A stretch of DNA of 64,000 nt from Archivesica marissinica (GCA_014843695.1 CM026390.1:101684722-101748721); one strand, 5' to 3'; positions 1 through 10,306 are shown, counted from the first letter of the stretch. Notes: generated from the sequence alone by a model not told the origin. A program made the numbers and translations.

Positions 1-118
1 CTGGAGTAAGTACTGAGTACTTGATACTGATGGAGTACTGGAGTAAGTACTGAGTATTTGATGCTGATGGAGTACTGGAGTAAGCACTGCGTAGTTGATG
101 CTGATGGAATACTGGAGT
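1..118. repeat. Short minisatellite, ~37-bp unit, ~3 copies
   Basis: A unit of about 37 bases (key motif ggagtaagtactgagta) is repeated about three times with a few substitutions, starting at or before the window edge. Confidence 0.85.
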
Positions 119-831
119 TTGGGTGAACATGATCATCTGGTGTCTGCGGTCCCCGTAAAATAATGTGGATGCCCAGGTATATGGCAGTTTTTCCTGTATG
201 CAAGCTCTATAGCAACATCTCTGTCAGAATTAAATTATTTGATACAAATTATCTTCTGGTGTGACGGTAATTCGTTATATAATTATTTTTGCATGTCATG
301 GGATTCAAGCCTTATAGCACCCTATGGCGGCTTCATCCAGCGATGTAAACGTAGGAACACTTGGCCATCAGATTTAAGCTGTATAGAAACAATTGCAAGT
401 GAAGATTTCCTCATATCACAATAAAGATAAATGTTAGCGAGTGATCCATGAACGAGTGATCCATCAGTCTCGAGTCTTGGATATGTGTTGTTTCTAAGGA
501 GGTTTTAGCATTGCTGTGAGCTTTGACCAACCATAGAGTAGTTAAATTCAATACTTCCATTAGTGGAGTAGAAATGAAATTTCAGAAAGTGAATTGAAAG
601 AGGTTGATATTTATCATATATTTGGGAGCATAAATTGGTAAATATGATGCCACTAAGCTGGTTATGTATTTGTCGCTGTGAGTGTGGATTAGCTGTTGTG
701 TGGTGTATTCTATTTGAATGCTGTCTAGTGTAGTTCTGACTAGTAATAAACATTAGTAAGTCACTACATTACCACAATTATCAACTTGGGTAGAATGATG
801 CAGACAATATACATTTTAACAGCTGATGTGG
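119..831. other. Non-coding stretch upstream of the first visible UNK exon
   Basis: AT-rich sequence presumed to be intron of UNK, because the exon at 2208 starts mid-finger. I searched it for the missing part of CCCH finger 2 and found neither the expected Cys pattern nor a flanking donor. Short open frames here have no recognisable features. Confidence 0.5.
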
Positions 832-1545
832 CATATCCTGCTGTAGATGCAATATTATGTGGACAGGCATGCAACATGGATATCCTGCTGTAGATGCAAT
901 ATTATGTGGACAGGCATGCAACATGGATATCCTGCTGTAGATGCAATATTATGTGGACAGGCATGACACATGAATATCCTGCTGTAGATGCAATGTTATA
1001 TGGACAGGCATGCAACATGGATATCCTGCTGTAGATGCAATATTATGTGGACAGGCATGCAACATGGATATCCTGCTGTAGATGCAATGTTATGTGGACA
1101 GGCATGCAACATGGATATCCTGCTGTAGATGCAATGTTATGTGGACAGGCATGCAACATGGATATCCTGCTGTAGATGCAATGTTATGTGGACAGGCATG
1201 CAACATGGATATCCTGCTGTAGATGCAATGTTATGTGGACAGGCATGCAACATGGATATCCTGCTGTAGATGCAATGTTATGTGGACAGGCATGCAACAT
1301 GGATATCCTGCTGTAGATGCAATGTTATGTGGACAGGCATGCAACATGGATATCCTGCTGTAGATGCAATGTTATGTGGACAGGCATGCAACATGGATAT
1401 CCTGCTGTAGATGCAATGTTATGTGGACAGGCATGCAACATGGATATCCTGCTGTAGATGCAATGTTATGTGGACAGGCATGCAACATGGATATCCTGCT
1501 GTAGATGCAATCTTATGTGAATAGGCATGAAACATGGAATGTAAT
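832..1545. repeat. Minisatellite, 47-bp unit, ~15 copies
   Basis: Head-to-tail 47-base units with core atcctgctgtagatgcaat. Copies in the second half are almost identical (aatgttatgtgg), while the first few carry aatattatgtgg. The last copy decays (cttatgtgaatagg). It lies in the intron before the first visible UNK exon. Confidence 0.95.
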
Positions 1546-1585
1546 TCAGCAGGATTGGACATTGAATATATAATTGATTATCATA

Positions 1586-1763
1586 TACAGTTAAACCTGT
1601 GTTAAGCAGCCAGCCAAGGGAATCATAGAAAATGGCTTCTTAGCACAGGTGGCTGCTTAATAGAGGTCATATGTATAATAAAAACAACATATTGAGAATC
1701 TGGAAAATGTCTGCTTAATGCAGGTTAGCTGCTTAAGGTGACATTATAACAGGTTTGACTGTT
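1586..1763 (-). mobile_element. MITE family 1, copy 1 (TIR acagtyaaacctgt)
   Basis: A ~178-bp element bounded by inverted ends (acagttaaacctgt at left, acaggtttgactgt at right). Internal taagcagcc / ggctgctta motifs make the body partly palindromic. Its body is in the opposite orientation to the copies at 2004 and 6038. TA flanks are compatible with a Tc1/mariner-type non-autonomous element (inference). Confidence 0.75.
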
Positions 1764-2003
1764 TGATTGTAAAAACTCGGGCAGTAAATAAAGTTTTAAT
1801 TGAATTGCATAGTCTCTAAAATTCTGGAATAATACTTCATATAAAACAAGATCACATGAGTGTTTTAATACTGCCAACAGTTTCAATTCATCAGGACAGT
1901 GCAAAGCTAAGCAATTGCACACATTGTGACGGCGTTTTGTTGTTTCCTGATGTATTGAAATTGATTGGTAATATTATTCATGTAAAAAGTTAAAAATAGT
2001 TAT

Positions 2004-2184
2004 ACAGTCAAACCTGTGTTAGTGGTCACCTCCATTCAGCAGCCAACCTGTATTAAGCAGCCACTTTCCAGATTCCCAATATGTTGATTTATTATACATG
2101 TTACCTCTATTAAGCAGCCACCTGTGCTAAGCAGCCACTTTCTGTGATTCCCGTGGCTGGCTGCTTAGGACAGGTTTGACTGTA
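2004..2184 (+). mobile_element. MITE family 1, copy 2
   Basis: The element runs from tacagtcaaacctgt to its exact inverted complement acaggtttgactgta, a 15-base perfect TIR including the TA. The body carries repeated aagcagcca motifs. It ends only about 23 bases before the 3' splice site of the next UNK exon, so the element probably overlaps that intron's branch-point region. Confidence 0.85.
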
Positions 2185-2207
2185 CTTGTAATTTGCTTAC
2201 TCATCAG

Positions 2208-2494
2208 GTGTCCATTTCTGCATAGAACAGCGGGAGATACAGAGAGACGATACCATCTCCGCTATTACAAAACTGGTACATGCGTGTATGAAACCGACAC
2301 AAAGGGTCATTGTGTTAAGAATGGACCTCATTGTGCATTTGCACATGGCCCCGTCGATCTACGAGCCCCAGTGTACGATGTCCGGGAGCTTCAGGCCATG
2401 GAGCAGAACTCGGACATATCTAGCAGTCCCGGAACACCCAGCAGTGGAAGTCTGGAGAAAGATAGGTTGCTGTTAGAGGATCCTAGATGGAATG
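2208..2494 (+). CDS. UNK: Unkempt, exon with end of CCCH finger 2 and all of finger 3
   Basis: First of 15 exons assigned to an Unkempt orthologue. It follows acceptor ttactcatcag and ends at donor gtaaat. The frame begins with one base of a split codon, then CPFLHRTAGDTERRYHLRYY, closing zinc finger 2. Finger 3 follows as C-x8-C-x5-C-x3-H (TC...GHCVKNGPHCAFAH). Then come the family hallmark VDLRAPVYDVRELQAMEQ, a Ser/Pro linker, and LLLEDPRWN, which leads into finger 4. UNK proteins carry six CCCH fingers that bind UAG/U-rich motifs in mRNAs and repress translation (established for vertebrate UNK). The start codon and finger 1 are upstream of the window. The last base is phase 1, completing Asp (GAT) with the next exon. 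Confidence 0.95.
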
Positions 2495-2512
2495 GTAAAT
2501 CTGATACGTTTT

Positions 2513-2685
2513 CTATTATCTGCCAATGTTTCTATCTGCCAATGTTTCTATTATTATCTGCCAATGTTTCTATTATTATCTGCCAATGTTTCTATTATTA
2601 TCTGCCGAAATGGCGACACAGGATATGGTTTTGCCGTCATCTATCTGTTCCGGTTCTCAGTATCTATCTGTTCCGGTTCTCAGTA
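2513..2685. repeat. Two short tandem repeats just inside the intron (24 bp x4; 23 bp x2)
   Basis: Beginning 18 bases after the donor, a ~24-bp unit (tctgccaatgtttctattat) occurs about four times. It is followed by two copies of a 23-bp unit (tctatctgttccggttctca). The frame reads through them, but the strong donor at 2495 and match to family structure argue that this is intron. Confidence 0.85.
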
Positions 2686-2859
2686 ACCAATGGGTGGAAT
2701 TATATGAAAATTAAAAAGATGTGTGTCATAACAGTGTGGTGATTGACCCAGTAACACCAAAGTTTGCTGCTTTCTTAGCTTAACTCTCAATTGCACTATG
2801 TACATTATTGTTTGCATATTAAATATTATACTTCCGAGCTTCTGTTTTATTCATTTCAG

Positions 2860-2995
2860 ATACAAATTTTGTGTTAGCAAATTACAAGACTGAAACGTGC
2901 AAGAAGCCTCCAAGGTTGTGCCGGCAGGGATACGCATGTCCGCACTTCCATAATGCAAGGGATAGAAGGAGAAGTCCAAAACTATTTAAATACAG
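2860..2995 (+). CDS. UNK: Unkempt, CCCH finger 4 exon
   Basis: Acceptor ttcatttcag, donor gttcaa (weaker than average). Reading from the split Asp codon gives DTNFVLANYKTETC, then finger 4 (C-x8-C-x5-C-x3-H: CKKPPRLCRQGYACPHFH) and the basic NARDRRRSPKLFKYR tail characteristic of Unkempt. Length 136 bp, entering in phase 1 and leaving in phase 2, which fits both neighbours. This opens the second zinc-finger cluster (fingers 4-6) that in vertebrate UNK contacts the UAG trinucleotide (established knowledge). Confidence 0.95.
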
Positions 2996-3048
2996 GTTCA
3001 ATTTTTATATCTTAGACAGATTAGTCATTTTAGATTTTTGGAGTATAG

Positions 3049-3247
3049 TGCAATGATACAGACAGAGACCCATTCCAGGGTCTCCTCTGGTTCTTTTACG
3101 TGTACGGTGTACAGCACCAACACAAGACTGCTGTTTAGAGTCCCATCTGAAAGACTGTTAATTTTATTAGGGTCAGATGACGAATGGAACCTGCAATCCC
3201 TGGATTACCAGTCCAGCGTGTTACCACTGGACTGCAGATCCGTCTGT
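3049..3247 (-). mobile_element. SINE family A (tRNA-Thr-like head), minus-strand copy
   Basis: On the minus strand a tRNA-like head (gtccagtggtaacacgctgg, anticodon loop ctggtaa) leads into a body with cagtctttcagatggga, gtgctgtacaccg and a tail at gtatcattgcacta. The same order occurs on the plus strand at 9821-10118 and 63562-63800. It lies in the intron between fingers 4 and 5 of UNK. The A/B-box-like segments indicate Pol III ancestry. Confidence 0.85.
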
Positions 3248-3435
3248 ACTTGTAAAGAGTGGTGTGTTGTTTGAGGGCCTGGTTGATTGTGTCTCTACTC
3301 CTGTTTTCCTGGAGCTAACAGATCTGGCTGCTGTGAGCAGAATGTAGTGTTCACACCATGCACATGTAATGCAATAGTTGTAATGTGGTTCAAGCATGAA
3401 TAATGTACTCAACCAATATGTATTTGATTATACAG

Positions 3436-3553
3436 GTCTACCCCGTGTCCTAATGTAAAACATGGTGATGACTGGGGGGATCCCACACAGTGTGAGAATG
3501 GAGATCATTGTGGATACTGTCATACTCGTACGGAGCAACAGTTCCATCCAGAG
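3436..3553 (+). CDS. UNK: Unkempt, CCCH finger 5 exon
   Basis: Acceptor gattatacag, donor gtatgg. The exon supplies the last base of an Arg codon, then STPCPNVKHGDDWGDPTQ and CENGDHCGYCHTRTEQQFHPE. Finger 5 is recognisable by its long first loop (C-x15-C-x5-C-x2-C/H region), a distinctive Unkempt feature, and the invariant RTEQQFHPE that follows. Length 118 bp, ending in phase 0. The intron after it holds a 31-bp tandem repeat. Confidence 0.95.
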
Positions 3554-3603
3554 GTATGGTCCATGTGCCCCATAATACATTGCAACATTATCATTCCGTA
3601 TCG

Positions 3604-3768
3604 TATAGATTTCACTAAGGACATTCAAGACACATATTGATTTCATTAAGGACTTTCAAGACATATATAGATTTCACCAAGGACATTCAAGACATATATA
3701 GATTTCACCAAGGACATTCAAGACATATATAGATTTCACCAAGGACATTCAAGACATATATATATTTC
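3604..3768. repeat. Minisatellite, 31-bp unit, ~5 copies
   Basis: Unit atagatttcaccaaggacat plus tcaagacatat is repeated about five times, with a diverged first copy. Located 50 bases into the intron after finger 5. Confidence 0.9.
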
Positions 3769-3907
3769 AACTTCCATCAATTATCTTATTTCAATAATAT
3801 TAAATACATTTTTATATATGGGTTTATAATATATATATTTAGCTGAGGTTCCGTATAGTTATTCACTGTTATGTCTGATATTGGCCATTTCCATCAAAAT
3901 ACAGTGG

Positions 3908-4160
3908 AAGTCGTGATAGCACAGTGGTAGCACGTTCGCTTAGGCGCGAATGGCCCCAAGTTCACGGCCAGCTGTAGCAGTTACGATTGTGGCCTTAGGC
4001 AAGGATTTAAGGATTCCACAATGTCTCTTTTCTCTCTCCATTGTGGCGATGGATTCCATCAGGAATGAGGTCTCGAGAGTGATTAATATAAGTTGTAAGA
4101 CGTTGAGCTAAAATAAGTTTGTATAAACTAAAATACACAAAATAAAGAGAGAGAAATTGT
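3908..4160 (+). mobile_element. SINE-like element with tRNA-like head
   Basis: A tRNA-like 5' part (gcacagtggtagcacgttcg, then gttcacggcc as a B-box-like segment) is followed by a non-tRNA body with a variant simple tail (aaaataaagagagagaaat). This is a different family from the 9821 element. The boundaries are approximate. Confidence 0.6.
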
Positions 4161-4640
4161 AAATAAGGATAGCTGCTCTTGTATCTTTACCCATTTATGT
4201 TCAAACTTGAGCACAGATTACATTTTATTACGAAACCTTGGTTACTGACATCTGTGATTTCCGTAAAACAACTAAGTTACTTGTTGGAATTGAAGCACAT
4301 CCTTGTAAATAGTGTAGCAACTCTATGTTAACCCCACTTTTATTTAATATTGGTCATAAGTTTCATGCTTTAAGAAAGCTTGATGCCTTGCCATAATCGG
4401 TCATGTCTGTGAAAACAGCTAGGTCAAAGGTCAAATTAAATAAAATCCATGTTGACACTATCCACTCTATTTTTACCTGACTTCAAACTTTGTCACAAAT
4501 TGCATTTTCATGAAAACTTGGATTATTGGAATAGCTGATATTTCCACACAAAAATGGGGTCAATTTAGCAAAATCCTTGTAACCAATAGCAACTGGAACT
4601 GAGCCACTTCTTATTATAATCAATGTATGCAACATTTCGT
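4161..4640. repeat. Decayed interspersed repeat inside intron
   Basis: Two related segments, cgaaaccttggttactgaca (about 4231) and tgaaaacttggattattgga (about 4511), both followed by gatttcc/atttcc and an aaca/acaaaa run. Similar blocks occur near 31450-31680 and 50520-50680 (tgaaaccttggttactttca). This suggests an old dispersed family. No coding potential was seen. Confidence 0.45.
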
Positions 4641-4645
4641 TTCAG

Positions 4646-4730
4646 ATTTATAAGTCTACAAAATGTAACGATATGGTACAGACAAATTTCTGCCCCAGGG
4701 GACCATTCTGTGCATTTGCACATATTGAGC
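4646..4730 (+). CDS. UNK: Unkempt, CCCH finger 6 exon
   Basis: Acceptor tttcgtttcag, donor gtaagt. Reads IYKSTKCNDMVQTNFCPRGP then FCAFAHIE, giving finger 6 as C-x8-C-x5-C-x3-H. IYKSTKCNDM and CPRGPFCAFAH are near-invariant in the family. Length 85 bp, phase 0 in, phase 1 out; the leftover C joins AG of the next exon to make Gln (HIEQE). This completes the second RNA-binding cluster. Confidence 0.95.
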
Positions 4731-5107
4731 GTAAGTATCTTATATAAACTGTGTACTATTGAATATATAATATGCCATAACATCAGTGTATAGATAAGCA
4801 TCTGACCTTCCTGAAACAGCCAAACATTCATTGATTATTATATGGTTGAACATTCTGGGGATATATTTGGAATCACTTCTTGTCCTATTTTCGTGTTCTT
4901 TTCATAGCTTATCTCTGCATAATGGCATTTTAAAGTAGTTTGGCACAAATGGTCGCCGTGGCACAAGAAAATATAAGGCATAGCAGCCAGGCTGGTAACT
5001 TGAAAATCCGGACAAGACATGGAGGCCAAAGATTAGATATTGGCCATTCATCCTGTCCCGTTTTGATGGCCAGTCTATGACTTCAGTATCGATTTGGCAC
5101 AACTGAT

Positions 5108-6012
5108 CACGACAACAAGATGACAAATTATGTAAAGCACACACAACAAGATGACACATGATGTAAAGCACACACAACAAGATGACACATTATGTAAAGC
5201 ACACACAACAAGATGACACATTATGTAAAGCACACACAACAAGATGACACATGATGTAAAGCACACACAACAAGATGACACATTATGTAAAGCACACACA
5301 ACAAGATGACACATTATGTAAAGCACACACAACAAGATGACACATTATGTAAAGCACACACAACAAGATGACACATGATGTAAAGCACACACAACACGAT
5401 GACACATTATGTAAAGCACACACAACAAGATGACACATGATGTAAAGCACACACAACAAGATGACACATGATGTAAAGCACACACAACAAGATGACACAT
5501 GATGTAAAGCACACACAACACGATGACACATGATGTAAAGCACACACAACAAGATGACACATGATGTAAAGCACACACAACAAGATGACACATGATGTAA
5601 AGCACACACAACACGATGACACATGATGTAAAGCACACACAACAAGATGACACATGATGTAAAGCACACACAACAAGATGACACATGATGTAAAGCACAC
5701 ACAACACGATGACACATGATGTAAAGCACACACAACAAGATGACACATGATGTAAAGCACACACAACAAGATGACACATGATGTAAAGCACACACAACAC
5801 GATGACACATGATGTAAAGCACACACAACAAGATGACACATGATGTAAAGCACACACAACAAGATGACACATGATGTAAAGCACACACAACACGATGACA
5901 CATGATGTAAAGCACACACAACAAGATGACACATGATGTAAAGCACACACAACAAGATGACACATGATGTAAAGCACACACAACACGATGACACATGATG
6001 TAAAGCACACAC
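5108..6012. repeat. Minisatellite, 31-bp unit with a 93-bp higher-order period, ~29 copies
   Basis: Unit aagatgacacatgatgtaaa plus gcacacacaac. From about 5390 onward every third unit has cacgatg instead of caagatg, so the true period there is 93 bp. The first third instead mixes acattatg and acatgatg variants. Because 93 is divisible by three, all three minus-strand frames stay open; these are not genes. Confidence 0.95.
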
Positions 6013-6037
6013 ACATGTAGCTTCAAGTACAAATGAC

Positions 6038-6222
6038 CTACGGTTAAACCTGTGTTAGTGGTCACCTCCATTAAGAAGCAAACCTGTATTAAGCAGCCAG
6101 TTTCCAGATTCCCAATCGGTTGTTTTATTATATATTTGACCTCTATTAAGCAGCCACCTGTGCTAAGCAGCCACTTTCTCTGACCCTTGACTGGCTGCTT
6201 AAGACAGGTTTGACTGTATATC
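6038..6222 (+). mobile_element. MITE family 1, copy 3
   Basis: Starts acggttaaacctgtgttagt and ends gacaggtttgactgtata; same body as the copy at 2004, with taagcagcca motifs. It sits immediately after the 31-bp array. Confidence 0.8.
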
Positions 6223-6277
6223 TATATAATGAAGCTATAATCAAAGAACACCGCCTTACACAACTTTGTATGTTTGT

Positions 6278-6295
6278 GGGGGGGGGGGGGGGGGG
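6278..6295 (+). repeat. Homopolymer run of 18 G
   Basis: An uninterrupted run of 18 guanines follows tgtttgt and precedes aatcgcc. Length is uncertain because homopolymers are error-prone in sequencing. Confidence 0.8.
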
Positions 6296-6481
6296 AATCG
6301 CCTAGCGTTAGGATAAAAAGATCGTAATTAATTTAGTTTTAATTTGTTCTTGATATTTAGTGATTTATGAAGCTACTGGTAAGTCAAATTATAAATTAAA
6401 GAAAAACTTGAAGCAATATAGTGTGTGAAATGAATGGGTCAGTATTTGAACAATCTGGAATGGAGACTTACTAGATTGACA

Positions 6482-6727
6482 TCTAAATGATATGTAAATA
6501 TTATACATGCTTTAAATGATATGTAAATATTATACATGCTTTAAATGATATGTAAATATTATACATGCTTTAAATGATATGTAAATGTTATACATGCTTT
6601 AAATGATATGTAAATGTTATACATGCTTTAAATGATATGTAAATGTTATACATGCTTTAAATGATATGTAAATGTTATACATGCTTTAAATGATATGTAA
6701 ATATTATACATGCTTTAAATGATATGT
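6482..6727. repeat. Minisatellite, 29-bp unit, ~8.5 copies
   Basis: Unit aaatgatatgtaaatattat plus acatgcttt. Copies alternate in blocks between aaatatt and aaatgtt. The array ends 36 bases before the acceptor of UNK exon 6764. Confidence 0.92.
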
Positions 6728-6763
6728 CAAAAGTTTATGTACTCTATTTGATACTGATTGCAG

Positions 6764-6924
6764 AGGAGATAACGTCACAGCGTGAAATACTACAACAGGG
6801 TTCATCATTCCTAGCAGCGATGATATCAAATCTACTGCCACAGTCCAGTGTAGCAACTGAAATTGGTAGTACAAGTTTACCCATGTCTACCAGTGCACCT
6901 ATAACATCTATATTACAGTCGGTG
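6764..6924 (+). CDS. UNK: Unkempt, first linker exon after finger 6
   Basis: Acceptor ctgattgcag, donor gtaagtat (near consensus). After completing Gln, reads EITSQREILQQGSSFLAAMI and then SNLLPQSSVATEIGSTSLP MSTSAPITSILQSV, a low-complexity Ser/Thr/Pro linker as in other UNK proteins. 161 bp, ends in phase 0. The last ~50 bases of this exon plus the first ~40 of the intron form the unit of the following array. The first donor must be the one used: reading past it gives VSISSIYM and then a TAA, so any downstream donor copy would include a stop codon. Confidence 0.88.
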
Positions 6925-9118
6925 GTAAGTATCTCCTCCATATATATGTAAGTAGTTACCCACCATGTCTACTAGTGCACCTATAACATCTATATTACAG
7001 TCAGTGGTAAGTATCTCCTCCATATATATGTAAGTAGTTACAAGTTTACCCATGTCTACCAGTGCACCTATAACATCTATATTACAGTCAGTGGTAAGTA
7101 TCTCCTCCATATATATGTAAGTAGTTACAAGTTTACCCATGTCTACTAGTGCACCTATAACATCTATATTACAGTCAGTGGTAAGTATCTCCTCCATATA
7201 TATGTAAGTAGTTACAAGTTTACCCATGTCTACTAGTGCACCTATAACATCTATATTACAGTCAGTGGTAAGTATCTCTCCTCCATATATATGTAAGTAG
7301 TTACAAGTTTACCCATGTCTACTAGTGCACCTATAATATCTATATTACAGTCAGTGGTAAGTATCTCCTCCATATATATGTAAGTAGTTACCCACCATGT
7401 CTACTAGTGCACCTATAACATCTATATTACAGTCAGTGATAAGTATCTCCTCCATATATATGTAAGTAGTTACAAGTTTACCCATGTCTACCAGTGCACC
7501 TATAACATCTATATTACAGTCAGTGGTAAGTATCTCCTCCATATATATGTAAGTAGTTACCCACCATGTCTACTAGTGCACCTATAACATCTATATTACA
7601 GTCAGTGGTAAGTATCTCCTCCATATATATGTAAGTAGTTACCCACCATGTCTACCAGTGCACCTATAACATCTATATTACAGTCAGTGGTAAGTATCTC
7701 CTCCATATATATGTAAGTAGTTACAAGTTTATCCATGTCTACCAGTGCACCTATAACATCTATATTACAATCGGTGATAAGTATCTCCTCCATATATATG
7801 TAAGTAGTTACAATTTTACCCATGTCTACTAGTGCACCTATAACATCTATATTACAGTCGGTGGTAAGTATCTCCTCCATATATATGTAAGTAGTTACAA
7901 GTTTATCCATGTCTACCAGTGCACCTATAACATCTATATTACAGTCAGTGGTAAGTATCTCCTCCATATATATGTAAGTAGTTACCCACCATGTCTACTA
8001 GTGCACCTATAACATCTATATTACAGTCAGTGGTAAGTATCTCCTCCATATATATGTAAGTAGTTACCCACCATGTCTACTAGTGCACCTATAACATCTA
8101 TATTACAGTCAGTGGTAAGTATCTCCTCCATATATATGTAAGTAGTTACAAGTTTACTCATGTCTACTAGTGCACCTATAACATCTATATTACAGTCAGT
8201 GGTAAGTATCTCCTCCATATATATGTAAGTAGTTACCCACCATGTCTACCAGTGCACCTATAACATCTATATTACAGTCAGTGGTAAGTATCTCCTCCAT
8301 ATATATGTAAGTAGTTACCCACCATGTCTACTAGTGCACCTATAACATCTATATTACAGTCGGTGATAAGTATCTCCTCCATATATATGTAAGTAGTTAC
8401 AAGTTTACCCATGTCTACCAGTGCACCTATAACATCTATATTACAGTCGGTGATAAGTATCTCCTCCATATATATGTAAGTAGTTACAAGTTTATCCATG
8501 TCTACCAGTGCACCTATAACATCTATATTACAGTCAGTGGTAAGTATCTCCTCCATATATATGTAAGTAGTTACCCACCATGTCTACTAGTGCACCTATA
8601 ACATCTATATTACAGTCGGTGATAAGTATCTCCTCCATATATATGTAAGTAGTTACAAGTTTACCCATGTCTACCAGTGCACCTATAACATCTATATTAC
8701 AGTCGGTGGTAAGTATCTCCTCCATATATATGTAAGTAGTTACAAGTTTATCAATGTCTACCAATGCACCTATAACATCTATATTACAGTCGGTGATAAG
8801 TATCTCCTCCATATATATGTAAGTAGTTACAAGTTTACCCATGTCTACTAGTGCACCTATAACATCTATATTACAGTCGGCGATAAGTATCTCCTCCATA
8901 TATATGTAAGTAGTTACAAGTTTACCCATGTCTACTAGTGCACCTATAACATCTATATTACAGTCAGTGGTAAGTATCTCCTCCATATATATGTAAGTAG
9001 TTACCCACCATGTCTACTAGTGCACCTATAACATCTATATTACAGTCGGTGGTAAGTATCTCCTCCATATATATGTAAGTAGTTACAAGTTTATCCATGT
9101 CTACTAGTGCACCTATGA
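6874..9118 (+). repeat. Tandem array of an exon end plus its 5' splice site, 82/87-bp units, ~26 copies
   Basis: Each unit contains the last ~50 bases of UNK exon 5 in this window (agtttacccatgtctaccag ... attacagtcagtg) followed by donor gtaagtatctcc and the start of the intron (atatatatgtaagtagtt). Two length classes alternate: 87 bp (agttacaagtttaccc) and 82 bp (agttacccacc). I count 26 occurrences of the donor motif; in some copies it is changed to gataagt, which destroys the GT. The array starts inside the exon and fills most of the next intron. Confidence 0.95.
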
Positions 9119-9820
9119 CATAGTGTTATACGGTCCATCAACCTTAATATGCAGTGGTATTATTTGTCTCTCTGCATTCACAATAAAGATGAAGAAAGAA
9201 ATGTCGATGCTGTCGTTGAATCTGAATTTGTTTGGTGTAAAACGAGGATACGTGCGTGATTGGTCCGCAGCCCCCTCCTGTTGTAGAAACCCCGTCAACG
9301 TCTGGAAATAATTCCAAAACCTCAAATTTTGTACTTGAAAAAAGTGCTGGAAAGTGCTGGAATTTCATCAAGTCTTGTCTGTATGAACCCTGATACATTA
9401 GTTTATTTATAGCCGGATAACATTTTACCAGGTTATCATGAGCTATGTGTATCTTGTGACCAGTTAGAACAACAGTATAGAGTACAGGTTTCCACCTTTA
9501 CATATGTCTTTATTTCTATGCGAATAGTCATGGAGTTTAGTTGTCAAATGTTTCTTCAAACTAACCCTAACCCGCAATCCCCCCCATTTCAAATACACCT
9601 AACATTCCTTCATTGCACATGAGCGGTGATTAACACAGACAAATATGTCATGCGTCATAACCATAACGACCCAACTCTAATGAAAATCCATGACATATTT
9701 ACAGAGTATTTACATTAAGAAAAACACTAATGGATTGTCATCTAGTACAACTATTTATAGTCTTTGTTTTACCCAGCATGCAAAGAGTTAAATAAATATA
9801 GAAACATCTAGATACTTTCA
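9119..9820. other. Intron remainder; possible DNA-transposon end at ~9300-9392
   Basis: No exon was recognised. The segment ending tgtatgaaccctg with repeated agtgctgga motifs looks like the terminus of a decayed DNA transposon (inference; no partner end was found). The rest is AT-rich and unremarkable. Confidence 0.35.
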
Positions 9821-10118
9821 TCAGACGGATCTGTAGTCCAGTGGTAACACGCTGGACTGGTAATCCAGGGATCGCAGGTTCGATCCCCTGTCTGACCCTC
9901 ATAAAATTAACAGTCTTTCAGATGGGATGTTAAACCGAGGTCTCGTGTTGGTGCTGTACACCGTGCACGTAAAAGAACCAGAGGAGACACTCTGGAATGT
10001 GTCTCTGTCTGTATCATTGCACTATCCTCCAACAATCTAAAATGACTTAATCTCTTCAGGAGTCGTCGCTCATATGGGCAACCGGTAGCGATGATAAATA
10101 AGCGTAAAACACACACAC
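9821..10118 (+). mobile_element. SINE family A, best-preserved copy
   Basis: tRNA-like head with A box (tagtccagtggtaacacgct), anticodon stem-loop ctgga-ctggtaa-tccag (GGT, Thr-like) and B box (ggttcgatcc). The body has gatgttaaaccgaggtctcg, gtgctgtacaccgtgcacgt, a tctctgtctgtatcattgca block and an acacac tail. Acceptor and T stems are imperfect, so this is a retroposon and not a working tRNA gene. The same body occurs at 3049-3247 (minus), 63562-63800, and as a relic near 42655-42820. Confidence 0.88.
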
Positions 10119-10204
10119 TTTCATGACATTGGCAATATATCCACTGTAGTGTTATATATTATATTATATACTTAGTACTGTATCAATATGTTGCAAATTT
10201 GTAG

Positions 10205-10306
10205 GAGAACGTAGCACATGTAACTAATGGTATAGGAGCAAATTCCTGGACCAAGATGCCAGATCCTATTGGAAAGGAAAGAACTAACAGTACTAGCAGT
10301 AACACA
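10205..10306 (+). CDS. UNK: Unkempt, linker exon
   Basis: Acceptor gcaaatttgtag, donor gtgagt; 102 bp, 34 codons, phase 0 at both ends. Reads ENVAHVTNGIGANSWTKMPD then PIGKERTNSTSSNT. The PIGKxRxNS motif is repeated in the next exon (EPIGKGRSNSGSSS), so the two exons may be an old duplication or may be alternative cassettes. There is no catalytic or binding motif; assigned by position, phase and composition. Confidence 0.85.

Noticed and set aside
2176..2742. Taking the full 188-codon frame as one UNK exon
   Set aside because: The family match ends at DPRWN, exactly at a donor, and the next exon continues with DTNFVL in phase. The extension is two short tandem repeats.
5283..6071. Minus-strand open frame of 262 codons rich in Cys (CVCFTSCVILLCVLYIMCH repeats)
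   Set aside because: It is the 31-bp minisatellite read in a 93-bp period; all three frames are open alike. No start context, no non-repeat coding sequence, and it lies inside a UNK intron.
9405..9480. Possible exon (HELCVSCDQLEQQYR)
   Set aside because: Short, no good donor in frame, no match to UNK, and the UNK phase is satisfied by joining 6924 to 10205 directly.
9821..9900. Functional tRNA-Thr (GGT) gene
   Set aside because: A and B boxes and the anticodon loop are present, but acceptor and T stems mispair. The sequence continues into a body found in at least three other places, so it is a SINE head.
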